The notes under the pieces are model-generated. The model did no database searches and was not told where the DNA came from. It worked only from the letters and a program-made list of their open reading frames with translations. Shown here in pieces: positions 9,626-18,179 of a DNA stretch of 64,000 nucleotides. The position numbers were made by a program, and so were the translations under genes. Positions within the stretch are counted from its first letter, which is position 1, and every line of letters begins with the position of its first letter. The stretch is from contig JAPFFF010000001.1 in NCBI GenBank assembly GCA_039105265.1, positions 6,076,001-6,140,000 of the forward strand, written 5' to 3'. This DNA comes from Tritrichomonas musculus. Its lineage: Eukaryota > Parabasalia > Tritrichomonadida > Tritrichomonadidae.

Positions 9626-12600
9626 TTAAAATTTTACAGTTCGTGAAAATTGATTTAAGTTTGTTTGTTGATATGATTTCGTTTTCTTGAAACAATTGCA
9701 GCCATCAAGTAAATTAAATGTTATTGATTCACCATGATACATTCGCTCATATAACTCTTCAACTGTGATATTCATTCGTTTGCATTTATTCAAAATGACT
9801 TGCTTTGGAATTCCTTTCATTCTGATGTGATAACCTTCATGACCTTGTTCATCGACTAATATATCAAGATATGATTTTTTACCGAGAGCAATTAATTTAC
9901 GTGAATGAATAGCACCAACAGCACCATCAAACGAATCAAAATCACAATGATATTGAGTCATATTTTTGCCTATCAAATCCTTACCATATTTGAGTTTGTA
10001 TATTTTAGCTAATCGTTCAATGTCATCATTGAATATGTGCAAACTGTCGCAATCTTGGTAATATACATTGATGTTATGTTGTTCAGCTGTACCAATAACA
10101 CGATTCATTAAATATTTTGACCATGACAAAACAGATGCTCCAAATTGTGGTAAATTAAAATGATTATTGATTGGCTTGATTCGTTTGACATATACGTTAT
10201 TAATATTTTCATTATCAACGACTTCACGAATATAATTGTAATGTTTCCAAATATAGCCAATGATTTTATTTCGTGGTACACATTTTGTTTCTGTTGTTAT
10301 TGCTTTCAATATTGATTTGCCATAGATTGAATTTAATAATAGTTTGATTGTTTTTTCTAGTGGGTTATGGTCTCGTTTATATTGTTCACGAAGTTTAAAT
10401 AATTTTTCAATGAATACATTGATTTTGTTATTAAATCCATCATTGAAATAATAACCACGTATGAATTCATAATCGAAATCATAAAATTCAATTAAATCTT
10501 CAAATGCTCGTTTGTCTAAATAATAATGTTGAATACATTCATTACAAAATATCTTACTACCAGCATCATTGTATTTAAACACCTGACCGAATCTATATGG
10601 ACGTGATGATTTACATTTGATGTTCGTTATATTGATTTCAATGAAAAATGTGTCATATGATAACAATTCATTTGTTGTTATGCTTTGTGGTATTATTTTT
10701 GGTTTTCCTTTTGGTACACCATTCATGACATGCATTGCTGATGGATATAATGAAACAGCATCGAAATCTTGTATGTTGCCTTCGATGTATTGCTTTTCAT
10801 TGTTTGCTGTCATTGTACGACCACCACTGACACATCGTTGAATGAAGTTTTGTGGCTTACCTGATAATTCATAACAACCATCGAAACATCCATAATTTAA
10901 AGCGAATTGATAACCAATTGATGAGATAGAAATATATTGATGAACATTGAACATTTTTGTTTTAGTTTTTGTGAAGACTGTTTGCAAATCATTATTAAAT
11001 TTCTCAATGCCCTTCATTAACACGATGCAATCTTTTTTACAATAGAACTTTGCATATTTCATTATGTCAATCGTTAATTGTTTGTCATTATATGCATTTG
11101 CAATTTGTGAGTTTGTTATTAATTGTCGCCAATCATTTTTGATTTCATTGAATGATTTTTTATCTCGTTGTTCATTGAAATATTGAATTTGAAATTCTAA
11201 CGCTGAAACTATATTTCGTTTGATGTTTCGTTCATTGTATAATTTATATGCCATCACTTCCTTATGAACATTTAGTTTGAACATTGTTGCAAAATCTCTC
11301 AGTGGTGCAGGTATTAATGAATAGCTATCACGAAACGTTAATGTTTTGATTAATTTACCGTCATCATATTTCATCATCACTAGTTGAAGAATCGTTCCTG
11401 AACGCTCAATTAATTTAACATTCCAACCAGGTGTGTTAATGAAAAAGCATGAATCATATTTCAAATTATGAAAATATGTTAATGAACCATCAGCTAAATA
11501 ATCTAATAATTGATTTGATATATCATCACCAATGAATGACATTGATATTATTTTTTCATTGTCTCGATGAACTGTACAATTTAAATATGGAACGTGTGGT
11601 GATACATTAACATTTGATTCATAATCGCTAAAATATATTTCAGTCCATTGTTTAGCTTCTTTTTGACCGCGTTTGATTGGTTTCAAACATAGTTTGTCAT
11701 CATATTCTAAATCTTCATAATCGTTCAAATGATTGTATTCTGTTGATGATAATATATTTTTTTCACATGCTTTGATTTCTTCAAATTGACCATCTCTGAA
11801 CATATTTCGTAAAACTGTTATTAATGGTTTTCCATTTATTGGTTTGTTTATCATGTAGTGTTCTTTGTACAACAGCAAACGAACAGTGCGCTTATAATCT
11901 TTTGCCCATGATTTTTTAGTTGTGTTGATTTGCATTATTTGTTGTCTACAAACTGGTTTTCGTTCATCAATTCGAGTAATGATGAAATGGCATTTAAACT
12001 GTTTGGCAATGTTAATTATCTTGTCATTCGGTATTGATTTTGTCATTACACAATATCTCAAATGTTGTATTTCTTGCTTTGTGAACACTTCTGATTTTAT
12101 GCATGCATAGACAAAACAATTATCATTGTAATTATTTTTGTCAAAACTATTGAATATCTGGTAATCAGTCAAATCAATGTTTGATAAATTAATGTATGGA
12201 AAGAATGAACCATCTTTTGAATCTCGAAAATCTTCATCCAATTCTATTTCTTCGTCATAGATTTTATTTGATGATGGGCTTTGTTTTTTGATTTTGAATT
12301 TAGATGTTTTGTTGTTAGTGGATTTATCAATGAATAGAATTTCATAACGAACAGGTGCAAATACATTGTCAATGTATGGGTTCATGTCTGATTCATCAGT
12401 GTTTAAATCAATTGTTCCTGCAATATGACCAATTGTAGAATCCATGTTGAATTTGTTTGATAGTGTGAACCATTTATAACTGCCATCTAATGAATAAGCT
12501 TTGACAACAGGTCTTGTGGTTGTCTTATGTGAATATATGTATCTTAACATTTCAGTGAATGCGATTCGTTTATCTTCATCATCACCGATATCAATTTCAA

Positions 12601-13042
12601 ATGATATTTCATTGTTGGTGTTATAAATGAATTGTTTCATATATTCTTTGTATTGTTTCTTATCTTTGACATCACTGACACGTTGTTCATATGCTTTACG
12701 TTCATCTGATTTTGATTCATGATATACATCATTAACATCATTCATCATTTGTCGTTCTTCAATTGCATTTTGCTTGATGTGTTGTTTATATTGTTCATTT
12801 GTTATATGTTTCATTTTTTGTTCATTTTTCATTTGTTTCATTCTATTGAATAACTCATCATCAGTTTTCTTGAATCCATTAACATAATCATTAATTCTAG
12901 CTCCATATTTTAAATTCATATTTCTCATGTTCGTTCGTAGTTGTGTTCGCAATTGAGCCAATGACATAGTGTTTTGATTTTGAAAACCAGGTAATGATAA
13001 AATTTGTTGTTTCGTTAATTTTGTTAAAAGCTGATTGTTCAT
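9626..13042 (-). CDS. polB: Protein-primed family B DNA polymerase (Polinton PolB)
   Basis: 1138 residues starting at ATG 13042. The exonuclease half shows a DxE-like motif (FSDYESNV, about residue 470), HNLKYDSC (about 520) and YCKKDC (about 670). The polymerase half shows motif A DFDAVSLYPSAM (about 757-768), motif B KLLLNSIYGKS (about 900-910) and motif C YQDCDSLH (about 994), with the two catalytic aspartates. This is the organellar/viral family B set of Polintons, linear plasmids and adenoviruses, which start synthesis from a terminal protein. The N-terminal 450 residues are Lys/Asn-rich and contain NDNCFVYAC (about 305), resembling a cysteine-peptidase-type Cys box. The stop TAA is part of TAAA. 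It replicates the element's linear DNA. The reading frame looks whole. Confidence 0.92.
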   Translation of the reverse strand: MNNQLLTKLTKQQILSLPGFQNQNTMSLAQLRTQLRTNMRNMNLKYGARINDYVNGFKKTDDELFNRMKQMKNEQKMKHITNEQYKQHIKQNAIEERQMMNDVNDVYHESKSDERKAYEQRVSDVKDKKQYKEYMKQFIYNTNNEISFEIDIGDDEDKRIAFTEMLRYIYSHKTTTRPVVKAYSLDGSYKWFTLSNKFNMDSTIGHIAGTIDLNTDESDMNPYIDNVFAPVRYEILFIDKSTNNKTSKFKIKKQSPSSNKIYDEEIELDEDFRDSKDGSFFPYINLSNIDLTDYQIFNSFDKNNYNDNCFVYACIKSEVFTKQEIQHLRYCVMTKSIPNDKIINIAKQFKCHFIITRIDERKPVCRQQIMQINTTKKSWAKDYKRTVRLLLYKEHYMINKPINGKPLITVLRNMFRDGQFEEIKACEKNILSSTEYNHLNDYEDLEYDDKLCLKPIKRGQKEAKQWTEIYFSDYESNVNVSPHVPYLNCTVHRDNEKIISMSFIGDDISNQLLDYLADGSLTYFHNLKYDSCFFINTPGWNVKLIERSGTILQLVMMKYDDGKLIKTLTFRDSYSLIPAPLRDFATMFKLNVHKEVMAYKLYNERNIKRNIVSALEFQIQYFNEQRDKKSFNEIKNDWRQLITNSQIANAYNDKQLTIDIMKYAKFYCKKDCIVLMKGIEKFNNDLQTVFTKTKTKMFNVHQYISISSIGYQFALNYGCFDGCYELSGKPQNFIQRCVSGGRTMTANNEKQYIEGNIQDFDAVSLYPSAMHVMNGVPKGKPKIIPQSITTNELLSYDTFFIEINITNIKCKSSRPYRFGQVFKYNDAGSKIFCNECIQHYYLDKRAFEDLIEFYDFDYEFIRGYYFNDGFNNKINVFIEKLFKLREQYKRDHNPLEKTIKLLLNSIYGKSILKAITTETKCVPRNKIIGYIWKHYNYIREVVDNENINNVYVKRIKPINNHFNLPQFGASVLSWSKYLMNRVIGTAEQHNINVYYQDCDSLHIFNDDIERLAKIYKLKYGKDLIGKNMTQYHCDFDSFDGAVGAIHSRKLIALGKKSYLDILVDEQGHEGYHIRMKGIPKQVILNKCKRMNITVEELYERMYHGESITFNLLDGCNCFKKTKSYQQTNLNQFSRTVKF

Positions 13043-13100
13043 ATTTTACATTAATAAAAAAATGTTCAAAAATAAACAAAATAAAAAATGATGATTAAAT

Positions 13101-14591
13101 TTATATCACATGGTCAAATGCATAATCATATTCATCTGATGCAAATTCATCATCGAAATCTGGATTCATGAAATTATTATATGTCTCTTGTTGTTGAGTT
13201 TGTAATGATGAGTTATTTATTGAGCCTGCTGATTCCATATCTTCGAATGGTTTATCTTCAATTGTTGGCAATTGTGATGGTGGTTTAACTGGTTCAAAAT
13301 CTGATTTTAATTTTGGTGGTGGTGATGATTTTAATTCATTTAATTTTGAATTGACAAATAATTCTTGTAGTCTTTGTTGTTCGGCTTCTATTCTTGCTTT
13401 TTCTTCAGCTTCACGTTTTGCTTTCTCTTCAGCTTCATGTTTCACATGTGGAGGGATTGGGTTGTTTAATCTATGATTGAAAACATGTTTGATATCATTT
13501 TTATCTACATAGCTTATGGTAGTGTCTAACAATCCACCATTCAAAACAATATCATGTTTTGGTATTTTTAGTGGCTTAATACCAAATCTATATTCATATT
13601 CATCAACATATATTTCATTGAATAATGATTTCCATTTTTCTGATTTTCTGTCTTTGTTATCAATTTTTGTTTTCCTCATTAATTTTTGATATTTATCATC
13701 ACATACTACAGCTGCACCAGTTATAACATCTTGTATTTCAAAATCAATTGATGAATATATTTTTCTGTTTAATTTTTTATAATTGAATTGTTTGATTTTT
13801 AGAAAATCTTCATCATTATCTGGTGGTGGTGCTAAATTATATTTCTTTCGTTTTTCTTCTAATTTTTGTTCTAGTTGTTCTTCAGCAATTGATGAAACAG
13901 TTTTAGTGGGTATCATTTTTATTTTTTTCAATGGCTCAGATTCTAAAATCATTGATGATTTTATTTTTGTTGGCATCACTGGTTTTGGTTCTGGTTTAAC
14001 CGATGATTCATGATTTATCTCTTGTACTAGCTTTGGTGCTGGTGCTGGTTCAACTTTAGGTTTTGGTTTAACTGATGATTCGCTAACTGGTTCATAAAAT
14101 GTTTGTTCGTCATCTGATTTGCTTGTTTTATTATGTAATGTAGCTTTATTGCCAAGGTCATCAATGAAAAATCCATATTGTTTTTCAACTGACTTTTTGA
14201 TTTCTGTGTCGATATCATGTAAACTAATTGACATAAAATATCTATATTCAGGATACAGCATATCATTAGTGAAAGATTTATCAAAATTCTTTGCTGACTT
14301 GAAACTAAAATATGAAGCTGGCAACCATTCATTTAATTGATAACTATCAAACATTTTTGATTTGTCTTTCTTCCATAATTTATTGAATGCAAGCATCATT
14401 GACAAACATGTTAATATAGCATTTATTGTTGCTGGTTCTTTTGTTGCGCTTTCTTCAACTTTGTGTATTACTAATTTCTTTAGTTTCCTCAATCTTTCCT
14501 TTTCATTTGTTGAACATCTATCAATATATAAATGAGCAATTTGTGCCCACACACATTCTCTAAGGGCGTAAATGAAACAGCAATCGTCCAA
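13101..14591 (-). CDS. Lys/Pro-rich Polinton protein, unknown function
   Basis: A 496-codon open frame immediately upstream of the polymerase gene on the same strand. The first 130 residues are compact and hydrophobic (start DDCCFIYALRECVW). Then comes a low-complexity Pro/Lys/Glu region with repeated SSVKPKPK-type and KPEPKP segments. Around residues 390-420 is a charged helix (KREAEEKARIEAEQQRLQEL), and the tail is acidic. In Polintons and other protein-primed elements a Lys-rich protein next to PolB can be the terminal protein or a DNA-binding core protein, but nothing here proves either. The stop overlaps TAAA. The gene's true start is uncertain because the upstream stretch is decayed; it is listed only as the open frame seen. 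Confidence 0.5.
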   Translation of the reverse strand: MDDCCFIYALRECVWAQIAHLYIDRCSTNEKERLRKLKKLVIHKVEESATKEPATINAILTCLSMMLAFNKLWKKDKSKMFDSYQLNEWLPASYFSFKSAKNFDKSFTNDMLYPEYRYFMSISLHDIDTEIKKSVEKQYGFFIDDLGNKATLHNKTSKSDDEQTFYEPVSESSVKPKPKVEPAPAPKLVQEINHESSVKPEPKPVMPTKIKSSMILESEPLKKIKMIPTKTVSSIAEEQLEQKLEEKRKKYNLAPPPDNDEDFLKIKQFNYKKLNRKIYSSIDFEIQDVITGAAVVCDDKYQKLMRKTKIDNKDRKSEKWKSLFNEIYVDEYEYRFGIKPLKIPKHDIVLNGGLLDTTISYVDKNDIKHVFNHRLNNPIPPHVKHEAEEKAKREAEEKARIEAEQQRLQELFVNSKLNELKSSPPPKLKSDFEPVKPPSQLPTIEDKPFEDMESAGSINNSSLQTQQQETYNNFMNPDFDDEFASDEYDYAFDHVI

Positions 14592-14617
14592 TTCCTTTCT
14601 CTGTTTGCCTTTTTTGT

Positions 14618-15040
14618 CTATGAGACATTTGATGGGCAGTTTTCACATACCAAATATTGAAAGAAACTTCCTCCAACGTCATTTTTTGCCTTAATATTCT
14701 GAAATTCACTAAAGAGAACTGCTTCAAAGAGGCTCCATTCGGATATTTTTTCAGCTCCATTCTCATAAAAATATTCTGGGACAACGTTCTCTATATCGAA
14801 TATGAAGTGTTTTTCACTCAGATTTTCCATTAATTTGTTGTATATTTCAGGCGTCAATTGATAAGAATGCCATTGATTTTTGATTTTGAAAGCGAGTTTG
14901 TACTTGGCGATAATGGGTAATGTATCTATATATTCTTCAAAGAATTTCTGTAGTTTGGGAAGTAATAAGAGTCTGCCGTCCTTATCTAATCTCTCAAAGT
15001 CGATTTGCCATCTTCTTGGGGAGTATTCTAATTTTTCCAT
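14618..15040 (-). CDS. Polinton open frame, unknown function (140 codons)
   Basis: An open frame on the same strand, directly upstream of the Lys/Pro-rich frame. The product is rich in aromatic and acidic residues (for example WQIDFERLDKDGRLLLLPKL near its start). It has no signal peptide or membrane segment and no recognised domain. The composition looks coding. It belongs to the same accessory block as its neighbours; that block appears somewhat decayed, and I make no attempt to relate the frames to each other. Confidence 0.4.
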   Translation of the reverse strand: MEKLEYSPRRWQIDFERLDKDGRLLLLPKLQKFFEEYIDTLPIIAKYKLAFKIKNQWHSYQLTPEIYNKLMENLSEKHFIFDIENVVPEYFYENGAEKISEWSLFEAVLFSEFQNIKAKNDVGGSFFQYLVCENCPSNVS

Positions 15041-15354
15041 TATTTCGTCGACGATTTGTTGTTGGGAATTGTTTTCCGTTTTGAGAGGTTTTTCTTCTGT
15101 TTAGGTTGTTCTTTTTGTTTAGGTTTTTCTTGTTGTTGCGCAGGGGTATTGTTCTTGCCTTTAAAATACCAGTACATAGCATCATAGTTGTCTAAATCTC
15201 CATCATACCCTTCTTGTTTGGCACATTCTCGGATGTCATAATAGAATTCTTCTTGTGAGTTCCAATAGTATGAAAAGTCGTGTTGTAGTTTCTCGTTTAT
15301 TATCAATTCAAATAGTTCTTGTAATTTTTCGGGAGTAGCTTCGGAGAGTCTCAT
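15040..15354 (-). CDS. Polinton open frame at the transposon insertion point (104 codons)
   Basis: The frame starts at ATG 15354 with MRLSEATPEKLQELFELIIN. The first 65 residues look like a small acidic helical domain (QHDFSYYWNSQEEFYYDIRE), and the last 40 are Gln/Lys/Pro-rich. The ATG lies inside the 8-bp sequence CTCATTTT that was duplicated when the element at 15358-16547 inserted. The transposon therefore starts four bases upstream of the start codon and has displaced whatever promoter was there. Function unknown. Confidence 0.45.
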   Translation of the reverse strand: MRLSEATPEKLQELFELIINEKLQHDFSYYWNSQEEFYYDIRECAKQEGYDGDLDNYDAMYWYFKGKNNTPAQQQEKPKQKEQPKQKKNLSKRKTIPNNKSSTK

Positions 15355-15357
15355 TTT

Positions 15358-15468
15358 GGCTGAGGAATCGACTATAGGAAAAATCCAGGTCAGGTCAATT
15401 TGACCTTATGGCCAATATATTTAACCATACTTAGAAAACCAATCAAACTTTTTGAACGAAAGTAAACG
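15358..15468 (+). repeat. Left terminal inverted repeat of the 8-bp-TSD transposon
   Basis: A 111-bp arm beginning GGCTGAGG and ending at AGTAAACG, matched in inverse at 16437-16547. It contains the short palindrome GGTCAAATTGACC-like segment (GGTCAATTTGACC), possibly a transposase-binding site. Confidence 0.85.
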
Positions 15469-16188
15469 ACTATATTTGAACAATACGAAACTCGCAATAA
15501 ATAACAGCAAAACAAGTTAATTTCCTTCTAACGCCAGATTTTATCATAATCACGTTCTAACCATTCCTCATGCTAAACGTTATTCATTCTATTTACTAGC
15601 AATTTTATTGAATCAAATCATAATTCGCGAAATACAGTACGTTGAATACAAAAATTACTAAATACAACATATTTAAACCTCGATTTTTATCATACAATCA
15701 AATTAAAGATCATTTCCTTGAAATAATCAGCGTTTAAATATAATCGATGTTTAAATTAAATGATCTTTCATTATATCGTGACAAATCAGCGTTATTGGTA
15801 TAAAGCTTACTAAAGCATATTTATCATTTGAAGACATTTTATACATCAGACACGTGTTTGATGTACAAAGAATGCTCATTAGATGGCTTATTAATTACTT
15901 TTTCTTTAAATTGGTATCATACTTATTCCTAGTTTAAATAAACTTACAAATATTAATATTTCTCATGATTTTTTTTAGATATTATAATCATTTTTTGGTG
16001 TACGACCATTTAAATTCTTAATTTTAAAGATTTTTCAAAGACAGACAACCATTTATACTCTCAATTACTCATGAAAAGGATAAATTAGTATAAATATCAA
16101 CATTAAAACTAATTCTTTTTTATTAAAAAACAACTTGATTCGTGCACATAAATAAATAGTTGAACTAGAAAAAATTCCATCAAATGGC

Positions 16189-16375
16189 GAGTTTGCTTGT
16201 CTTAATTTGGTAGATTATTTACAATTACGAGTTTCATTGTTATATCTTGCTAAAACATTCACAATTACGAGTTTGCTTGTCTTATCTTGCTAGATTGTTT
16301 ACAATTGTGAGTTTGCTTGTCGTATCTTGGCGTAATATTTGTTAATTACGAGTTCGTTCGTCATATCTTGTTCGA
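16189..16375 (+). repeat. 40-bp minisatellite inside the transposon
   Basis: About 4.7 imperfect copies of a 40-bp unit that begins GAGTTTGCTTGTCTTATCTT and ends with TTTACAATTAC. The copies differ by several substitutions, so the array is older than the near-perfect TIRs. Confidence 0.8.
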
Positions 16376-16436
16376 ATTCATGCTTTCCTGCATTCGTTCT
16401 TATTAGTTTTGTGTTTCCACAATTGCAGATAAATGG

Positions 16437-16547
16437 CGTTTACTTTCGTTCAAAAAGTTTGATTGGTTTTCTAAGTATGGTTAAATATATTGGCCATAAG
16501 GTCAAATTGACCTGACCCGGATTTTTCCTATAGTCGATTCCTCAGCC
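16437..16547 (-). repeat. Right terminal inverted repeat of the 8-bp-TSD transposon
   Basis: The inverse copy of 15358-15468, ending CGATTCCTCAGCC directly before the second copy of the 8-bp duplication. Confidence 0.85.
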
Positions 16548-16912
16548 CTCATTTTTGCAATGAAGATAAAAAATAAAAAATATAAAAAATTTATACCACT
16601 TATCATGGAAGAGAAAATTTCCAAAAAATATTTTTTTCAAAAAAAGTTTCAAAAAAAGTTGAAACAACTCGTCCGGCGCGTTCAGCGACTCCAGTATTAC
16701 GGGTGGTCCAAAATCAGGACTTTATTAGTGAGAATAACAAATTAGGGTGGTCAAGTATGGGGATACTTAAGAAATTGTTGGACCACTTTTTGAGTCAAAA
16801 AAGGGCTAAAATGAGGTGTTTGAGACCCAAAAAAGTGCCAAAATGAGGTGTTTTCGAGGGTTTGTCAGGAGTTTGGACCGGAGGTCGAAAATCATGACAA
16901 ACATATACTACT
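16548..16912 (-). repeat. Terminal region of the Polinton (right end)
   Basis: Read on the minus strand from 16912, it starts AGTAGTATATGTTTGTCATG, so this is the outer end of the Polinton. Two imperfect tandem units of about 31 bp (16792-16821 and 16822-16853, each ending ATGAGGTGTTT) lie in it. A short frame at 16560-16745 is strongly Lys/Phe-biased and is not supported as a gene. The partner repeat lies outside the window. Confidence 0.65.
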
Positions 16913-18017
16913 ATAAAAAATCTCGAATAATATTTGGCTTAAAATTTATTTGATATTGAAAATATGTGAAGTGAAATGGGAAATGTACTTTTTCAATTAG
17001 TATTCGTGCCATATTTAAAAACAATAATCTTGTTTCATAAGAAATGTCATAAGATAAGGAAGAAAGAAGTAAACAATAAGGTAAAATGAAAATAGAATAA
17101 TTGTAGAACTTATAATTATTTAAAGTTTCATAGTTTTTTAACTGAAAAAATAGTAACAGTAATTTGTTGTGCATTTTGGATGCACGGTCGTTGCGAAAAA
17201 CCATTGCAGGTAGATTCAATATAGATCTTATTTGATTTTGTTCTGTTATAATAGAAATGAAATGATAACGTACTCTTTTGAAAATGTGCAATGGGTCCGA
17301 TAAAAAAAGCGGTTCAGTAGTATTAGGTGAACCGTTATATTGAAATTTTTTATAATGCATTTTTATATTATTATCATATGAAGCAGATACAAAATCATCT
17401 CCATCTGAACTAAAAGAAACTACAGTAATATTTACCTTTTGCAATATTTTTGCCAATTTTTTAAGTATAAAAAGAGTTTGATTATTTGCCTTTCCTCCTT
17501 TTGATGGTTCAATATGTAAGATAAATGAATTAAGATTTGGTCTAAGTGGTTGAACTTGGAAAACAAAATAAGAATCAACAATTGTTTTGCTATGATTTGA
17601 AATCCACTTTTCAAATACCGAAATTGTTGTGCTAGCTTGTGAAAGCAATTCTTTATCCATCCGATATTCATGTATGAGCCCAGTTATGGTTCCATTTAAA
17701 AAAAGAGAAACAGCTGGATTCACTGAGCAAGCGTCAACGGCCAAAAATTGGTTCATTATAAGACCATTTTTTTGAGTATTCAATTGCTATTTCAGAAGTT
17801 TTATCTATATCTGTTAAATATTTTTGAAATCCGTTTAGAAGATCTTTCTGATGATAAAACATTGTACGAATACATGGAACTGGGAAGAAATATGCAAGAA
17901 TAGCATAAGCGGTTGCCGAAGCAAAAATTCAGAAGCAATCAACTCAAATTCCTGTTTAAAGTTGAATTCAGGGGATGGTGAAGAACGTGGAGATTCACTA
18001 GATTGGAATTCTTTCAT
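16911..18017 (-). pseudogene. Decayed P/THAP-like transposase gene, cut by the Polinton end
   Basis: The longest frame (16911-17783, 290 codons) contains LAVDACSVNP, VVSFSSDGDDF and DPLHIFKRVRYHF. This D ... DG ... DxxHxxKxxR pattern resembles the RNase H-like core of P-element/THAP9-type transposases. A further coding stretch (MKEFQSSESPRSSPSPEF ... then FPVPCIRTMFYHQKDLLNG) continues upstream in other frames, so there are at least two frameshifts between 17780 and 17950. On the 3' side the frame runs straight into the Polinton end: the stop TAG at 16911-16913 is made from the last two bases of the Polinton and the next flanking base. The missing C-terminal half should lie beyond the other end of the Polinton. 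A different trichomonad repeat family is possible; the assignment rests on motif spacing alone. Confidence 0.55.
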
Positions 18018-18179
18018 TTAATAATTCAAAGTCAATTCTAAAAGTTAATATAAAAAGGAATAATATTTTTTTTGATTTTTTAAAACAAAATTTTTCAAAT
18101 TTTTTCATGAATAGAATTAAAATTTAGCTTAACGCGACCAAAGAATTATTCTCATATATTTGATATTTATTTATTTATA

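Larger units (their letters stand above)
15358..16547. mobile_element. Non-autonomous DNA transposon with 111-bp TIRs and 8-bp TSD (Merlin/MULE-like)
   Basis: The ends are inverted copies starting GGCTGAGGAATCGACTATAG. The two 111-bp arms match almost perfectly (one clear mismatch seen, 15387 A against G in the other arm). The element is bracketed by the direct repeat CTCATTTT (15350-15357 and 16548-16555), an 8-bp target duplication. There is no coding frame inside. An 8-bp duplication with long TIRs beginning GG fits Merlin or some Mutator-like families; hAT and P also make 8-bp duplications but usually have short TIRs. High TIR identity implies recent activity. Confidence 0.85.
1..16912. 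mobile_element. Polinton/Maverick element, right-hand part (left end outside window)
   Basis: The region carries a protein-primed family B DNA polymerase, a T5orf172/GIY-YIG gene and giant fibre-like genes. This combination belongs to Polintons (Mavericks), large virus-like DNA elements common in trichomonads. The right terminus is placed at 16912 because the inward sequence on the minus strand begins AGTAGTATAT. The same ten bases begin both ends of the element at 21296-28760, and Polinton ends are known to start with AG. Integrase, ATPase and capsid genes would be expected outside the window to the left. Long genes such as the polymerase are still open, so the element looks young and mostly whole. 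The accessory stretch near the right end looks slightly decayed (perhaps two breaks) and carries a small transposon. The left terminal repeat and the target duplication cannot be seen. Confidence 0.85.

Noticed and set aside
15358-16547. hAT element
   Set aside because: 8-bp duplication fits, but hAT ends are short and usually start CAG; 111-bp TIRs starting GGC fit Merlin or Mutator-like families better.
16560-16745. 61-codon Lys-rich frame at the Polinton end
   Set aside because: Low-complexity AAAAAT sequence in the terminal region; no homologous feature or stop context.
1-16912. Bacterial or phage origin for the left part (tail-fibre motifs)
   Set aside because: The adjacent protein-primed PolB, T5orf172 gene, AT-rich codon use and UAAA stops fit a Polinton within a trichomonad better than a prophage.
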